Source: Rhodococcus qingshengii JCM 15477 (GTDB lineage Bacteria > Actinomycetota > Actinomycetes > Mycobacteriales > Mycobacteriaceae). Taken from it: DNA of 64,000 bases. Below, one piece after another: positions 17,841 through 24,973 of this stretch. The notes under the pieces are model-generated. The model saw nothing but the letters and a program-made list of their open reading frames with translations. It was not told where the DNA came from and searched no databases. Location of the stretch: positions 6,257,001-6,321,000 of the forward strand of contig NZ_CP096563.1 of NCBI RefSeq assembly GCF_023221595.1. Reading direction: 5' to 3'. Position 1 is the first letter of the stretch; each line of letters opens with the position of its first letter. The position numbers were made by a program, and so were the translations under genes.

Positions 17841-18500
17841 ATGCCTCGGCCACGCGTCCACGACCTCGACACCCTGCTCGACGCTGCCGAAAAACTTGCC
17901 GCCACTGCCGGGCCGAGCGCTGTCACGGTCCGGGCAGTCTCCGACGCCACCGGTGTATCCAACGGGGCGATCTATCACGCATTCGGCTCTCGCAGTGGAC
18001 TGGTCGGTAGCGCGTGGCTGCGTGCTGCGCGACGATTTCTCGCGCTTCAACAATCGAGAGTGGACGACGCTCTCGCGGACCCGTCGCCGACTTCGGCGGT
18101 TTCCGCCGTCGTCGCGGCCGCCGAAGTTCCGGCCGTCTTCGCGCTCGACTACCCACAATCCGCGTTGCTGCTGTTGACGATCCAGCGCGACGAACTGCTC
18201 GGCACCGACGTCCCTGCCGACATCGCCGAGCAACTCACACAACTCGACCGGTCTCTGGTCGAGTTGTTCATCCGGTTGTCGACCGCGCTCTGGGGCCGCA
18301 AGGACGGCAGAGCCGTCGAGGCAATCGAGGCCTGTGTTGTCGGCCTGCCTACCGGATTACTCATTCATCCCGCCAAACGCGCCGACGGTTGGCGAGTCCC
18401 CGACGCCGCAGCACGCGCGCGGTTGGATGCCGCCGTTCGAGCGGTTCTGCATCTCGACCCACCACTGCCCAAGCCACGCAACAGGAAAGGCCAATCATGA
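17841..18500 (+). CDS. TetR-family transcriptional regulator
   Basis: A 219-residue one-domain-plus-ligand-domain repressor. The N-terminal helix-turn-helix reads TVRAVSDATGVSNGAIYHAFGSRSGLVGSAW (two consecutive pieces, residues about 33-63). The rest is a helical ligand domain. Its stop overlaps the start of the enoyl-CoA hydratase gene by four bases (ATGA), so the two are co-translated and the hydratase is a likely target. The operator just upstream suggests that it represses its own operon, probably released by an acyl-CoA. The start codon seems leaderless. Confidence 0.9.
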   Translation: MPRPRVHDLDTLLDAAEKLAATAGPSAVTVRAVSDATGVSNGAIYHAFGSRSGLVGSAWLRAARRFLALQQSRVDDALADPSPTSAVSAVVAAAEVPAVFALDYPQSALLLLTIQRDELLGTDVPADIAEQLTQLDRSLVELFIRLSTALWGRKDGRAVEAIEACVVGLPTGLLIHPAKRADGWRVPDAAARARLDAAVRAVLHLDPPLPKPRNRKGQS

Positions 18501-19156
18501 CCGCAACTCTGCGCTTCGAAGACAAGATCGCCGTTCTCGATCTCGGCGAGGACGAGAATCGATTCTCGCCGGAGTGGCTCGATTCCGTCGACAAGCTACT
18601 CGACCAGGCTTTGAGCGAAAGCGCACATGCCCTGGTCACCACGGCGACGGGCAAGTTCTACTCCAACGGACTCGACCTCGACTGGCTGGGCGCGAACGGC
18701 GACAAGGCGAAGTGGTATGTGCAGCAGGTGCAGTCGCTGTTCGCCCGGATGCTGACGTTCCCGATGCCCACCGTCGCGGCGATCAACGGCCACGCCTTCG
18801 GAGCCGGCGCCATGCTCGGCATCGCGCACGATTACCGCGTCATGCGCGATGATCGCGGCTACTACTGCTTCCCGGAGGTGGACATCAACATCCCCTTCAC
18901 CGAAGGAATGGCAGCTCTCATCCAGGCCAAACTCAGCCCGGCGTCGGCAATCGTCGCCATGACCACGGGGCGGCGATACGGCGGAAGTGACGCATTCGCA
19001 GCCGGTTTGGTGGACTTCACCGCATCCGTCGACGCTTTGACCGCCAAGGCCATCGAAATGGTTGCACCGATCGGCCCGAAGAATGCGGGCACACTGGGGG
19101 CAATCAAGTCGACGATGTTCGCTTCAGTGGTCACCGCTCTGAACACCGACGGCTAG
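18497..19156 (+). CDS. Enoyl-CoA hydratase/isomerase family protein
   Basis: A 219-residue crotonase-fold protein, shorter than the usual 255-265. It has TTATGKFYSNGLDLDWLG, the oxyanion-hole block PMPTVAAINGHAFGAGAMLGIAHDYRVM and FPEVDINIPFTEGMAALIQ. Classic hydratases carry two glutamates in this region; here the second half reads PEVDINIPF, as in the delta3,delta2-enoyl-CoA isomerase-like group. It probably acts on an acyl-CoA in the same regulon as CoA transferase 2. The last 33 bases overlap, tail to tail, with the P-loop protein gene on the other strand. Confidence 0.85.
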   Translation: MTATLRFEDKIAVLDLGEDENRFSPEWLDSVDKLLDQALSESAHALVTTATGKFYSNGLDLDWLGANGDKAKWYVQQVQSLFARMLTFPMPTVAAINGHAFGAGAMLGIAHDYRVMRDDRGYYCFPEVDINIPFTEGMAALIQAKLSPASAIVAMTTGRRYGGSDAFAAGLVDFTASVDALTAKAIEMVAPIGPKNAGTLGAIKSTMFASVVTALNTDG

Positions 19157-19669
19157 AAGCGACGGACTGTGTTCTCGCAGAGCCGCTTCCAGATCGTCGG
19201 CAACACTTTCGGGATCGCGGCCGTCGGTGCTCAGAACCACGTCGACTCCACTGAGCGTCGGCATCGAACCGGCCAGCAGTTGTGACGCCTCCACCAACTC
19301 GTCCAACCCGGCCCAGCCGGCCGGTTCACGTTCGATGATTCTGGTACGCAACGTATCCGGATCGGCCTCGAGGCGCGCCAGCAGGTGCCCCTCGGCGCCG
19401 GTCGCGGCCAGCAGGGCGCGCCCGTAGTCGTCGTCTTCGACGGTAGCCGTGAGGAACAGGAGTTCGTACCCCGCTTCCCGGTACGACGCACACAGCATCC
19501 CGACGTGTGCGATTGCCCGTTCGGTCCCCAGCGGCGGATAGCACCGCTCGAGTTCGTCCACCTCGATCATCGCGTTGCTCACCCCGGCCTCGCCGAGTCG
19601 ATCGTGAAGCGCGGTCAGCACGGAACTCTTCCCCGCGCCCGGCGGGCCTGTCAGCAGCAGTACGAACAC
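19124..19669 (-). CDS. P-loop ATP-binding protein, possible small-molecule kinase
   Basis: About 181 residues from a GTG at 19669. The Walker A motif VLLLTGPPGAGKSSVLTAL lies right at the N-terminus, as in gluconate/chloramphenicol-phosphotransferase-type kinases. Further on are MIEVDELERCYPP and LLARLEADPDTLRTRIIERE, a lid-like arginine-rich segment typical of these kinases. The substrate is unknown. The frame is open back to 19819, but the upstream part is not kinase-like and overlaps the start of the divergent gene; an ATG at 19756 is the other option. The 3' end overlaps the enoyl-CoA hydratase gene by 33 bases. Confidence 0.72.
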   Translation of the reverse strand: MFVLLLTGPPGAGKSSVLTALHDRLGEAGVSNAMIEVDELERCYPPLGTERAIAHVGMLCASYREAGYELLFLTATVEDDDYGRALLAATGAEGHLLARLEADPDTLRTRIIEREPAGWAGLDELVEASQLLAGSMPTLSGVDVVLSTDGRDPESVADDLEAALREHSPSLLAVGVQSGDH

Positions 19670-19784
19670 GTCCTCGACTATTGCAGAGCCGTAAGCACGT
19701 CCAGAACCTTGTGCAGGCGAGGGGCGGCGAGAAGGCTGGAGAAGACAGCTCGACATGTACAACAGCCCTGATCGGAGCACAGCG

Positions 19785-20516
19785 ATGACCATCACGATCA
19801 CCGAAATCGCGCCGGACATCTACCGACTGTCGACCTTCGTGGACGAAGCGAACCTCACGATGAACCAGTTTCTCGTCGACGGCGAGGAACCCTTGCTCTT
19901 CCACACCGGGCAGCGAGCGTTGTTCACCTCGGCTTCCGACGCACTCTCCACGCTGATCGACATCGACCGTCTGAAATGGATCACGTTCGGTCACGTCGAG
20001 GCCGACGAATGCGGGTCCATGAACTCCTGGCTTGCGGCGGCCCCCGAAGCGCAAGTTGCACACGGTGCGATGGGGTGCTTCGTCCAGGTCAACGATCTGG
20101 CCGATCGGGCGCCACTTCCCTTGCAGGACGGCGACGTACTCGAAACCGGCAGCCGCCGAGTCCGGCACATCGACACCCCACACATCCCACACGGTTGGGA
20201 CGCGGGTCTGATGTTCGAGGAGACGACGTCGACGCTGTTCTGCGGAGATCTCTTCACTGCGTTCGGGCACCACCCCGCGACCACCGAGCACGAAATCGTC
20301 GGTCCCGCTTTGGAAGCCGAGGACTTGGGCCACGCCACCTGCCTCACCCCGGATCTCGAACCCACGATCCGCGCCCTGGCCGACCTCGAGCCGCGGATTC
20401 TGGCTACCATGCATGCACCGACGTACTACGGCGACTGCGTCACCACGCTTCACGACCTGGCCGACTCGTACGCAACACGTTTCGCAGCCGAAACCGAAAG
20501 ATGGAAGTCAGACTAG
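19785..20516 (+). CDS. Metallo-beta-lactamase-fold protein of the diiron (ODP) type
   Basis: A 243-residue MBL-fold protein. In place of the HxHxDH zinc motif it has HVEADECGSMN (about residues 67-77), matching the HxExD motif of flavodiiron-type domains that bind a non-heme diiron site. Further ligands could be HGAMG (H89-region), FCGDLFTAFGHH (bridging aspartate) and TMHAPTYYGD (final histidine). Such domains reduce oxygen or nitric oxide, or sense them, but here there is no flavodoxin domain. It starts at 19785 with GGAG nine bases upstream. The stop overlaps the convergent amidase stop by nine bases. Its partner and substrate are unknown. Confidence 0.85.
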   Translation: MTITITEIAPDIYRLSTFVDEANLTMNQFLVDGEEPLLFHTGQRALFTSASDALSTLIDIDRLKWITFGHVEADECGSMNSWLAAAPEAQVAHGAMGCFVQVNDLADRAPLPLQDGDVLETGSRRVRHIDTPHIPHGWDAGLMFEETTSTLFCGDLFTAFGHHPATTEHEIVGPALEAEDLGHATCLTPDLEPTIRALADLEPRILATMHAPTYYGDCVTTLHDLADSYATRFAAETERWKSD

Positions 20517-21899
20517 AGCTTGCGCATTCGACGTGATTCGCGCCGCCACGGACAGCGCAACATGCTCGTGGAACGGCCGGGCCACCACTTGCACTCCGAC
20601 CGGTAAACCGTTGCGGGAGAGTCCTACCGGAACCACGACCGACGGAAGGCCGAGCACACTGATCGCCCGGCAACTCGCGAGCGCGTCCATCCACGTGAGT
20701 TTGCGACCGCCCACCTCGAAGCTCTCCACACCGAGCGGCGGAGCGAGCACCGACGCAACCGGCAGAATCAGGACGTCGCCCATCTCGTCGAGGAATTCGG
20801 CGATCAACATCGCACGATCCGCCCACAGCGCTTCCACCTCGGCGGAACTGCGATCACGGCCTGCCGCAAGCATGGCGGTGATGTCCGCGTCGAAAGAGTG
20901 CGCTGAACCTGCGGCGAGAGAGTGGATGTCCGCGTGGGTCTCGACCGATCGCAACGCGCCGAAAAGCGCGTTGGCCCGCGGCAGAGCCAGACCGTCGTAC
21001 TCGCTCGCGTCCAGGCTGATCGCCACCGTCCGAACCGCTGACCGGATTTCTTCGTCGACGGGAATCGTTCCCTCGCCGGTGGCCCAGCGGATGTCGAGGT
21101 CATCGACGTCGACCGAATCAGGCTCGCTCCACGAGAAATGCGGCATCGACAGGACGCGCAACGCAAGCGCCGCATCACCGAGGTTGCGGGCCAGTGGGCC
21201 GATGGTCTGGATCGTGCCGTGCATCGTCGCAGGGTTGGCGAGTACCCGTCCATCCGAAAGCACGCCTGGATACTGACCTTCCGGATCGACACGTCCGAGC
21301 GTCGGGCGAACCGAAGTGAGGCCGGTGCAGTGGGCGGGCCAACGCACCGAGCCACCAAAATCCGTACCGAGTCCGAGCACGCTCATTCCGGCAGCAACCG
21401 ACGCGGACTCGCCGCCACTCGACCCGCCGGGGGACCGGACGACGCCGTCCGGTCGCACCGGACTGGCCGTGGTTCCGAACAGTTCGTTTCGAGTCAGGCC
21501 GCACGCGCCGAATTCCGGGGTGTTGGTCTTGCCGATCAGAATCGCACCGGCAGCCTTGAATGCCGCGACGGCCGGGGCGTCGACGGCCGGGACGTTGTCC
21601 GCCAGAGTGCGAGAACCGGCAGTGGTGCGCACGCCGGCAGTGGCGATCAGGTCCTTGACCGTGAACGGAACCCCGGCAAGGGGGCCGAGTGTCTCACCGA
21701 GAAGGCGTCGTTCGTCCAGGGCATCCGCGGCCGTGCGAGCCTCCTCGGCGCACACGGTGACCAGTGCGTTGAGTTCGTCATTGCATTCGTCGACCCGTGC
21801 GAGGTGGTCTTCGACGATGGTCCGCGCCGACGCCTGACCCGACCGCACGGCCTCGGCGATGGATCGGGCATCACGGCCCACCCAGCTCTCACGACTCAT
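20508..21899 (-). CDS. Amidase-signature hydrolase
   Basis: A 463-residue amidase-signature enzyme with lysine in PFTVKDLIATAGVRTTAG, cis-serine in RSPGGSSGGESA and nucleophile serine in TDFGGSVRWPAHCTG. AKTNTPEF-type block reads LIGKTNTPEFGACGLTRN. The start at 21899 has AAGGAGAGG seven bases upstream. It is not closely similar to the amidase next to barbiturase or to the nitrile-pathway amidase; the substrate is not evident. It is the last gene before the ArsR-type gene on the same strand, with 150 bases between, so it may be read from its own promoter or from the arsR promoter. Confidence 0.87.
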   Translation of the reverse strand: MSRESWVGRDARSIAEAVRSGQASARTIVEDHLARVDECNDELNALVTVCAEEARTAADALDERRLLGETLGPLAGVPFTVKDLIATAGVRTTAGSRTLADNVPAVDAPAVAAFKAAGAILIGKTNTPEFGACGLTRNELFGTTASPVRPDGVVRSPGGSSGGESASVAAGMSVLGLGTDFGGSVRWPAHCTGLTSVRPTLGRVDPEGQYPGVLSDGRVLANPATMHGTIQTIGPLARNLGDAALALRVLSMPHFSWSEPDSVDVDDLDIRWATGEGTIPVDEEIRSAVRTVAISLDASEYDGLALPRANALFGALRSVETHADIHSLAAGSAHSFDADITAMLAAGRDRSSAEVEALWADRAMLIAEFLDEMGDVLILPVASVLAPPLGVESFEVGGRKLTWMDALASCRAISVLGLPSVVVPVGLSRNGLPVGVQVVARPFHEHVALSVAARITSNAQALV

Positions 21900-22049
21900 C
21901 GCACGCCTCTCCTTGCCAGTACCCTCTGCCGAGCGTAAGGACAACGAGCAACCCGAGAAACGACCACAATGCACATACCGACGGCGCCGGCGATGTGAGG
22001 TTTTGCCACAACGTTGGCGGCCCCGGAGGGATCGGTCAGGTGCTGGTAC

Positions 22050-22373
22050 CTACAAACCCTGCTTGATGAATGCAGCAAGCTTCTCGATCTGTTGCTCGTT
22101 TCGCTTGTAATGCCGCCACTGACCGATTCGTGTGGTGGTCACCAGATCCGCGGCCTGGAGTGCGGCCATGTACTGAGACGCCGTCGATTGCGACACCTTC
22201 GCCCTCGCTTGAATGTGCTTGAGGCACACTCCGACCTCCTCAGCAGGCTCGAGCTGAGGGGGAAAGCTCCCGGGGTCTTTCAACCACTGCAGGATTTGCA
22301 CACGCATCGGGTTGGCCAGCGCCTTGAACGCCGTTTCCCACTCGGTTGTTGCGTCTTCCATGTTCGTGAGCAT
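22050..22373 (-). CDS. ArsR-type winged-helix regulator
   Basis: A 107-residue winged-helix protein: FKALANPMRVQILQWLKDPG (helices 1-2), then CLKHIQARAKVSQSTASQYMAALQAADLV (recognition helix) and the wing TTTRIGQWRHYKRNEQQIE. It lacks the ELCVCDL metal-binding motif, so it likely senses something other than arsenic or cadmium. There are two possible starts, 22373 and 22361 (MEDATTEW), neither with a clear binding site. It diverges from the reductase gene, with a palindrome between, which suggests that it represses both. Confidence 0.87.
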   Translation of the reverse strand: MLTNMEDATTEWETAFKALANPMRVQILQWLKDPGSFPPQLEPAEEVGVCLKHIQARAKVSQSTASQYMAALQAADLVTTTRIGQWRHYKRNEQQIEKLAAFIKQGL

Positions 22374-22414
22374 ACCGCTAGATCGCGAAATGCCGATATG
22401 TGTGGTTCACTCCC

Positions 22415-22436
22415 TATATCGCAACATCGCGATATA
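22415..22436. promoter_or_regulatory. Palindrome in the arsR-reductase divergent region
   Basis: TATATCGC-AACATC-GCGATATA, perfect 8-base arms, centred in the 79-base gap between the two divergent starts. A related half-site, ATCGCGA, lies at 22382-22388. Position and shape fit an operator for the ArsR-type protein. Confidence 0.7.
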
Positions 22437-22452
22437 CCAATGGGAGGCTGAA

Positions 22453-23511
22453 ATGGTGCAGCACGACAAAGTGGCACTCGTGGTCGGAGCCCGAGGCGTG
22501 ATCGGTGGGAACTTGATCGATCACCTCGAGTCGACCGGAGAATGGAAGATCATCGGACTCTCGCGGCGAGGCGGTACGGACACCGACCGGGTCGAACACA
22601 TCGCAGTCGACCTGCTCGATCCTTACCGGACTGCAGCGGCACTGAGCGGACTGGGCGACGTCACTCACGTCTTCTACGCCGCCTATCAAGACCGCCCGAC
22701 ATGGGCCGAGCTGGTTCCGCCCAACTTGGCGATGCTGGTCAACACTCTCGACGCCATCGAGCCCGTTGCGGGCGGACTCGAGCACGTCAGCCTGATGCAG
22801 GGCTACAAGGTTTACGGGGCACACCTCGGACCGTTCAAAACTCCGGCCCGCGAGAGCGATCCACCGCACATGCCACCCGAGTTCAACGTCGACCAACAGC
22901 AGTTCCTCGAACGTCGGCAGCTCGGCAAGTCGTGGACATGGTCGGCGATCAGACCCTCGGTCGTCTCCGGATTCGCACTGGGCAACCCGATGAACCTCGC
23001 GATGGTCATCGCCGTCTACGCGACCATCTCGAAGAAACTGGGTGTCCCACTCCGATTCCCCGGCAAACCCGGCGCGTACACCAGCTTGATCGAGATGACC
23101 GACGCCGGACTCCTGGCCGAAGCGACGGTCTGGGCCGCGACCAACCCCGAGTGCGCAAATCAGGCGTTCAACATCAACAACGGCGACCTGTTCCGCTGGC
23201 AGGAGATGTGGCCGAAGATCGCAGCCTTCTTCGACATGGACGTCGCACCTCCGCTCCCGATGTCCCTCGATGTCGCAATGGCGGACAAGGAGTCGGTGTG
23301 GGATGAACTCGTCGAGGAACACCACCTTGCTCGGACCCCGTATTCCGATGTCTCGTCCTGGGGGTTCGGTGACTTCGTATTCGGATGGGACTACGACTTT
23401 TTCGCTGACGGATCGAAAGCTCGGCGGTTCGGATTTCACCGCCACGTCGACACCGAAGCGATGTTACTCGACATCTTCGCCAATCTGCAGGCTCGGAAGA
23501 TAATCCCCTGA
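22453..23511 (+). CDS. NAD(P)-dependent reductase of the SDR/PRISE type
   Basis: A 352-residue extended short-chain dehydrogenase. The N-terminal Rossmann motif is VALVVGARGVIGGNLIDHL, followed by the NADP-type RRGG after beta-2 (IIGLSRRGGTD). Instead of the usual YxxxK it has GYKVYGAHLGPFKTPARESDPP, the pattern of progesterone 5-beta-reductase/iridoid synthase-like (PRISE) enzymes, which reduce activated C=C bonds. GGGAGG lies just before the ATG at 22453. The divergent ArsR-type gene probably regulates it. The physiological substrate, likely an enone or enal, is unknown. Confidence 0.85.
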   Translation: MVQHDKVALVVGARGVIGGNLIDHLESTGEWKIIGLSRRGGTDTDRVEHIAVDLLDPYRTAAALSGLGDVTHVFYAAYQDRPTWAELVPPNLAMLVNTLDAIEPVAGGLEHVSLMQGYKVYGAHLGPFKTPARESDPPHMPPEFNVDQQQFLERRQLGKSWTWSAIRPSVVSGFALGNPMNLAMVIAVYATISKKLGVPLRFPGKPGAYTSLIEMTDAGLLAEATVWAATNPECANQAFNINNGDLFRWQEMWPKIAAFFDMDVAPPLPMSLDVAMADKESVWDELVEEHHLARTPYSDVSSWGFGDFVFGWDYDFFADGSKARRFGFHRHVDTEAMLLDIFANLQARKIIP

Positions 23512-23650
23512 CTGAAACACGGTCACTCGGATCCTACGAACACTGTCACTGTCGGACCCCACGACTAACGTCGTAGGCGGGGTTTGAAAAGCAGGGGTTT
23601 CGGCGAGTCGTCGGTAGGGCCCCATGCGCCCCCGGACCAGAGGAGCGACG

Positions 23651-24949
23651 ATGTCGGACAATACTTTCGATCTGGAAATCCTGAGTGCCTGGACTACTTT
23701 CGAGACTCATCTCGCTCGCTACATCTCCGTGATGGAGGACGACGACACCCTCGTGGTGGAGTCGCATTACGACAGCATGGACGAACTGGCCGACGCACCC
23801 GCGTGCATCCAGTTCTTCGCATGGAACCAGACCTCCGTGCGCTGTGAAGTTCCTTCCAACAGGTTTCTGCATCCACTGCGCATGCTCGAACCGGAAGACC
23901 ATTCAGCGCTGCTCGACATGGGGTTCAACGCTCCCGATCTGTGCGAGCACGAACCCGAGGGCAATGGGTCCATGTCCTTCTACATCGACGTCGACCGCGC
24001 TCGTCCCGAGGAGCTGGTGACAATGGTGTTGCGCGTATTCCGCGAAATGTGGAGCATTGCGCACCCGTCGTTCCTGCGTGCCAGCACCAGTGGGCGCGAG
24101 TCGACGCCGGCGTTCGCCACGACGCCGTCTCACGCTCCCTCGGGTTCGGGCGACATGCTGCGGATCCTGGTCGACGGGGCCGTCGAGCGCCTTCTCGGTC
24201 ATCCGCCCAAGCGTGACGACGACGGCGACATCCCGCTGGTCCGCGGTGAGCAGGTCACCTATGTTCGTGTCCTCGAGGACGACGAGTACGTAGAGGTGTT
24301 CTCGCGGGTCGTGCATTCGGTGGAGAACCTCGAGAACGCTGCTGTAATTCTTGCTCAGCTCAATCGGCAATGGCCGACCATCAAGCTCATTCTCGTCGAG
24401 CAGAGTGTGCTGGGCGTGGTCCGCGTGGACGGCGCACCCTTCGTCGCCGAGCACCTGCTGCGGGCTCTGCGCTCGTTCGCCGAACTGGCCGAAGCATCCG
24501 ACGAACTCGCCGAAGAACTGGGCGGGCAACCCATCCGCGCAACCGGAGACACCGCCTTCAACGACGGCATGGCCTCCGAGCACGAAGATCCCGGTGCCGA
24601 ATACGAGTCACACGAGTGCCACGAATTTCCGCCGGCTCTCATGGCGCTCCTCGAACTCGACGCAGACGGAACGGGCGAGCTCAGCGCCGAAGAGGTTGCC
24701 GTGATCTGTGAGCACGACCGCGACACCATTCTCGACTACCTGCGGATCAGCCAGGAGCAGGAGACTGCCTGGCACGAGGCGTTGACCGAGTCCATCCGCC
24801 GCAAGGACGACGACACCGACCTGTGTGCGGGCGAGAAGCGCGCGTGGACGCACGCGATCCGCAACCTCAGGCGCGGACTGCGCGTCGTCGTACTGCCCGC
24901 CAAGGATGCAGCGCCCACCCAACTCGGTCTCTTCGACGATCAGGCCTGA
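23651..24949 (+). CDS. YbjN/TY-Chap-like domain protein of unknown function
   Basis: A 432-residue acidic soluble protein. I recognise it only loosely: residues about 20-145 and 175-285 resemble the type III secretion chaperone-like (YbjN/TY-Chap) fold repeated twice (for example DVDRARPEELVTMVLRVFREMW and VLAQLNRQWPTIKLILVEQSVLGVVRVDG in part). A linker with many serines and prolines (about 148-172) separates them. The C-terminal 100 residues are helical and charged, ending PTQLGLFDDQA. No signal peptide or catalytic motif. Start at 23651 with AGGAG. Such proteins recur in mycolate actinomycetes without a known role. Confidence 0.8.
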   Translation: MSDNTFDLEILSAWTTFETHLARYISVMEDDDTLVVESHYDSMDELADAPACIQFFAWNQTSVRCEVPSNRFLHPLRMLEPEDHSALLDMGFNAPDLCEHEPEGNGSMSFYIDVDRARPEELVTMVLRVFREMWSIAHPSFLRASTSGRESTPAFATTPSHAPSGSGDMLRILVDGAVERLLGHPPKRDDDGDIPLVRGEQVTYVRVLEDDEYVEVFSRVVHSVENLENAAVILAQLNRQWPTIKLILVEQSVLGVVRVDGAPFVAEHLLRALRSFAELAEASDELAEELGGQPIRATGDTAFNDGMASEHEDPGAEYESHECHEFPPALMALLELDADGTGELSAEEVAVICEHDRDTILDYLRISQEQETAWHEALTESIRRKDDDTDLCAGEKRAWTHAIRNLRRGLRVVVLPAKDAAPTQLGLFDDQA

Positions 24950-24973
24950 GAACCGGAAATCGAGCGCTGCTTG

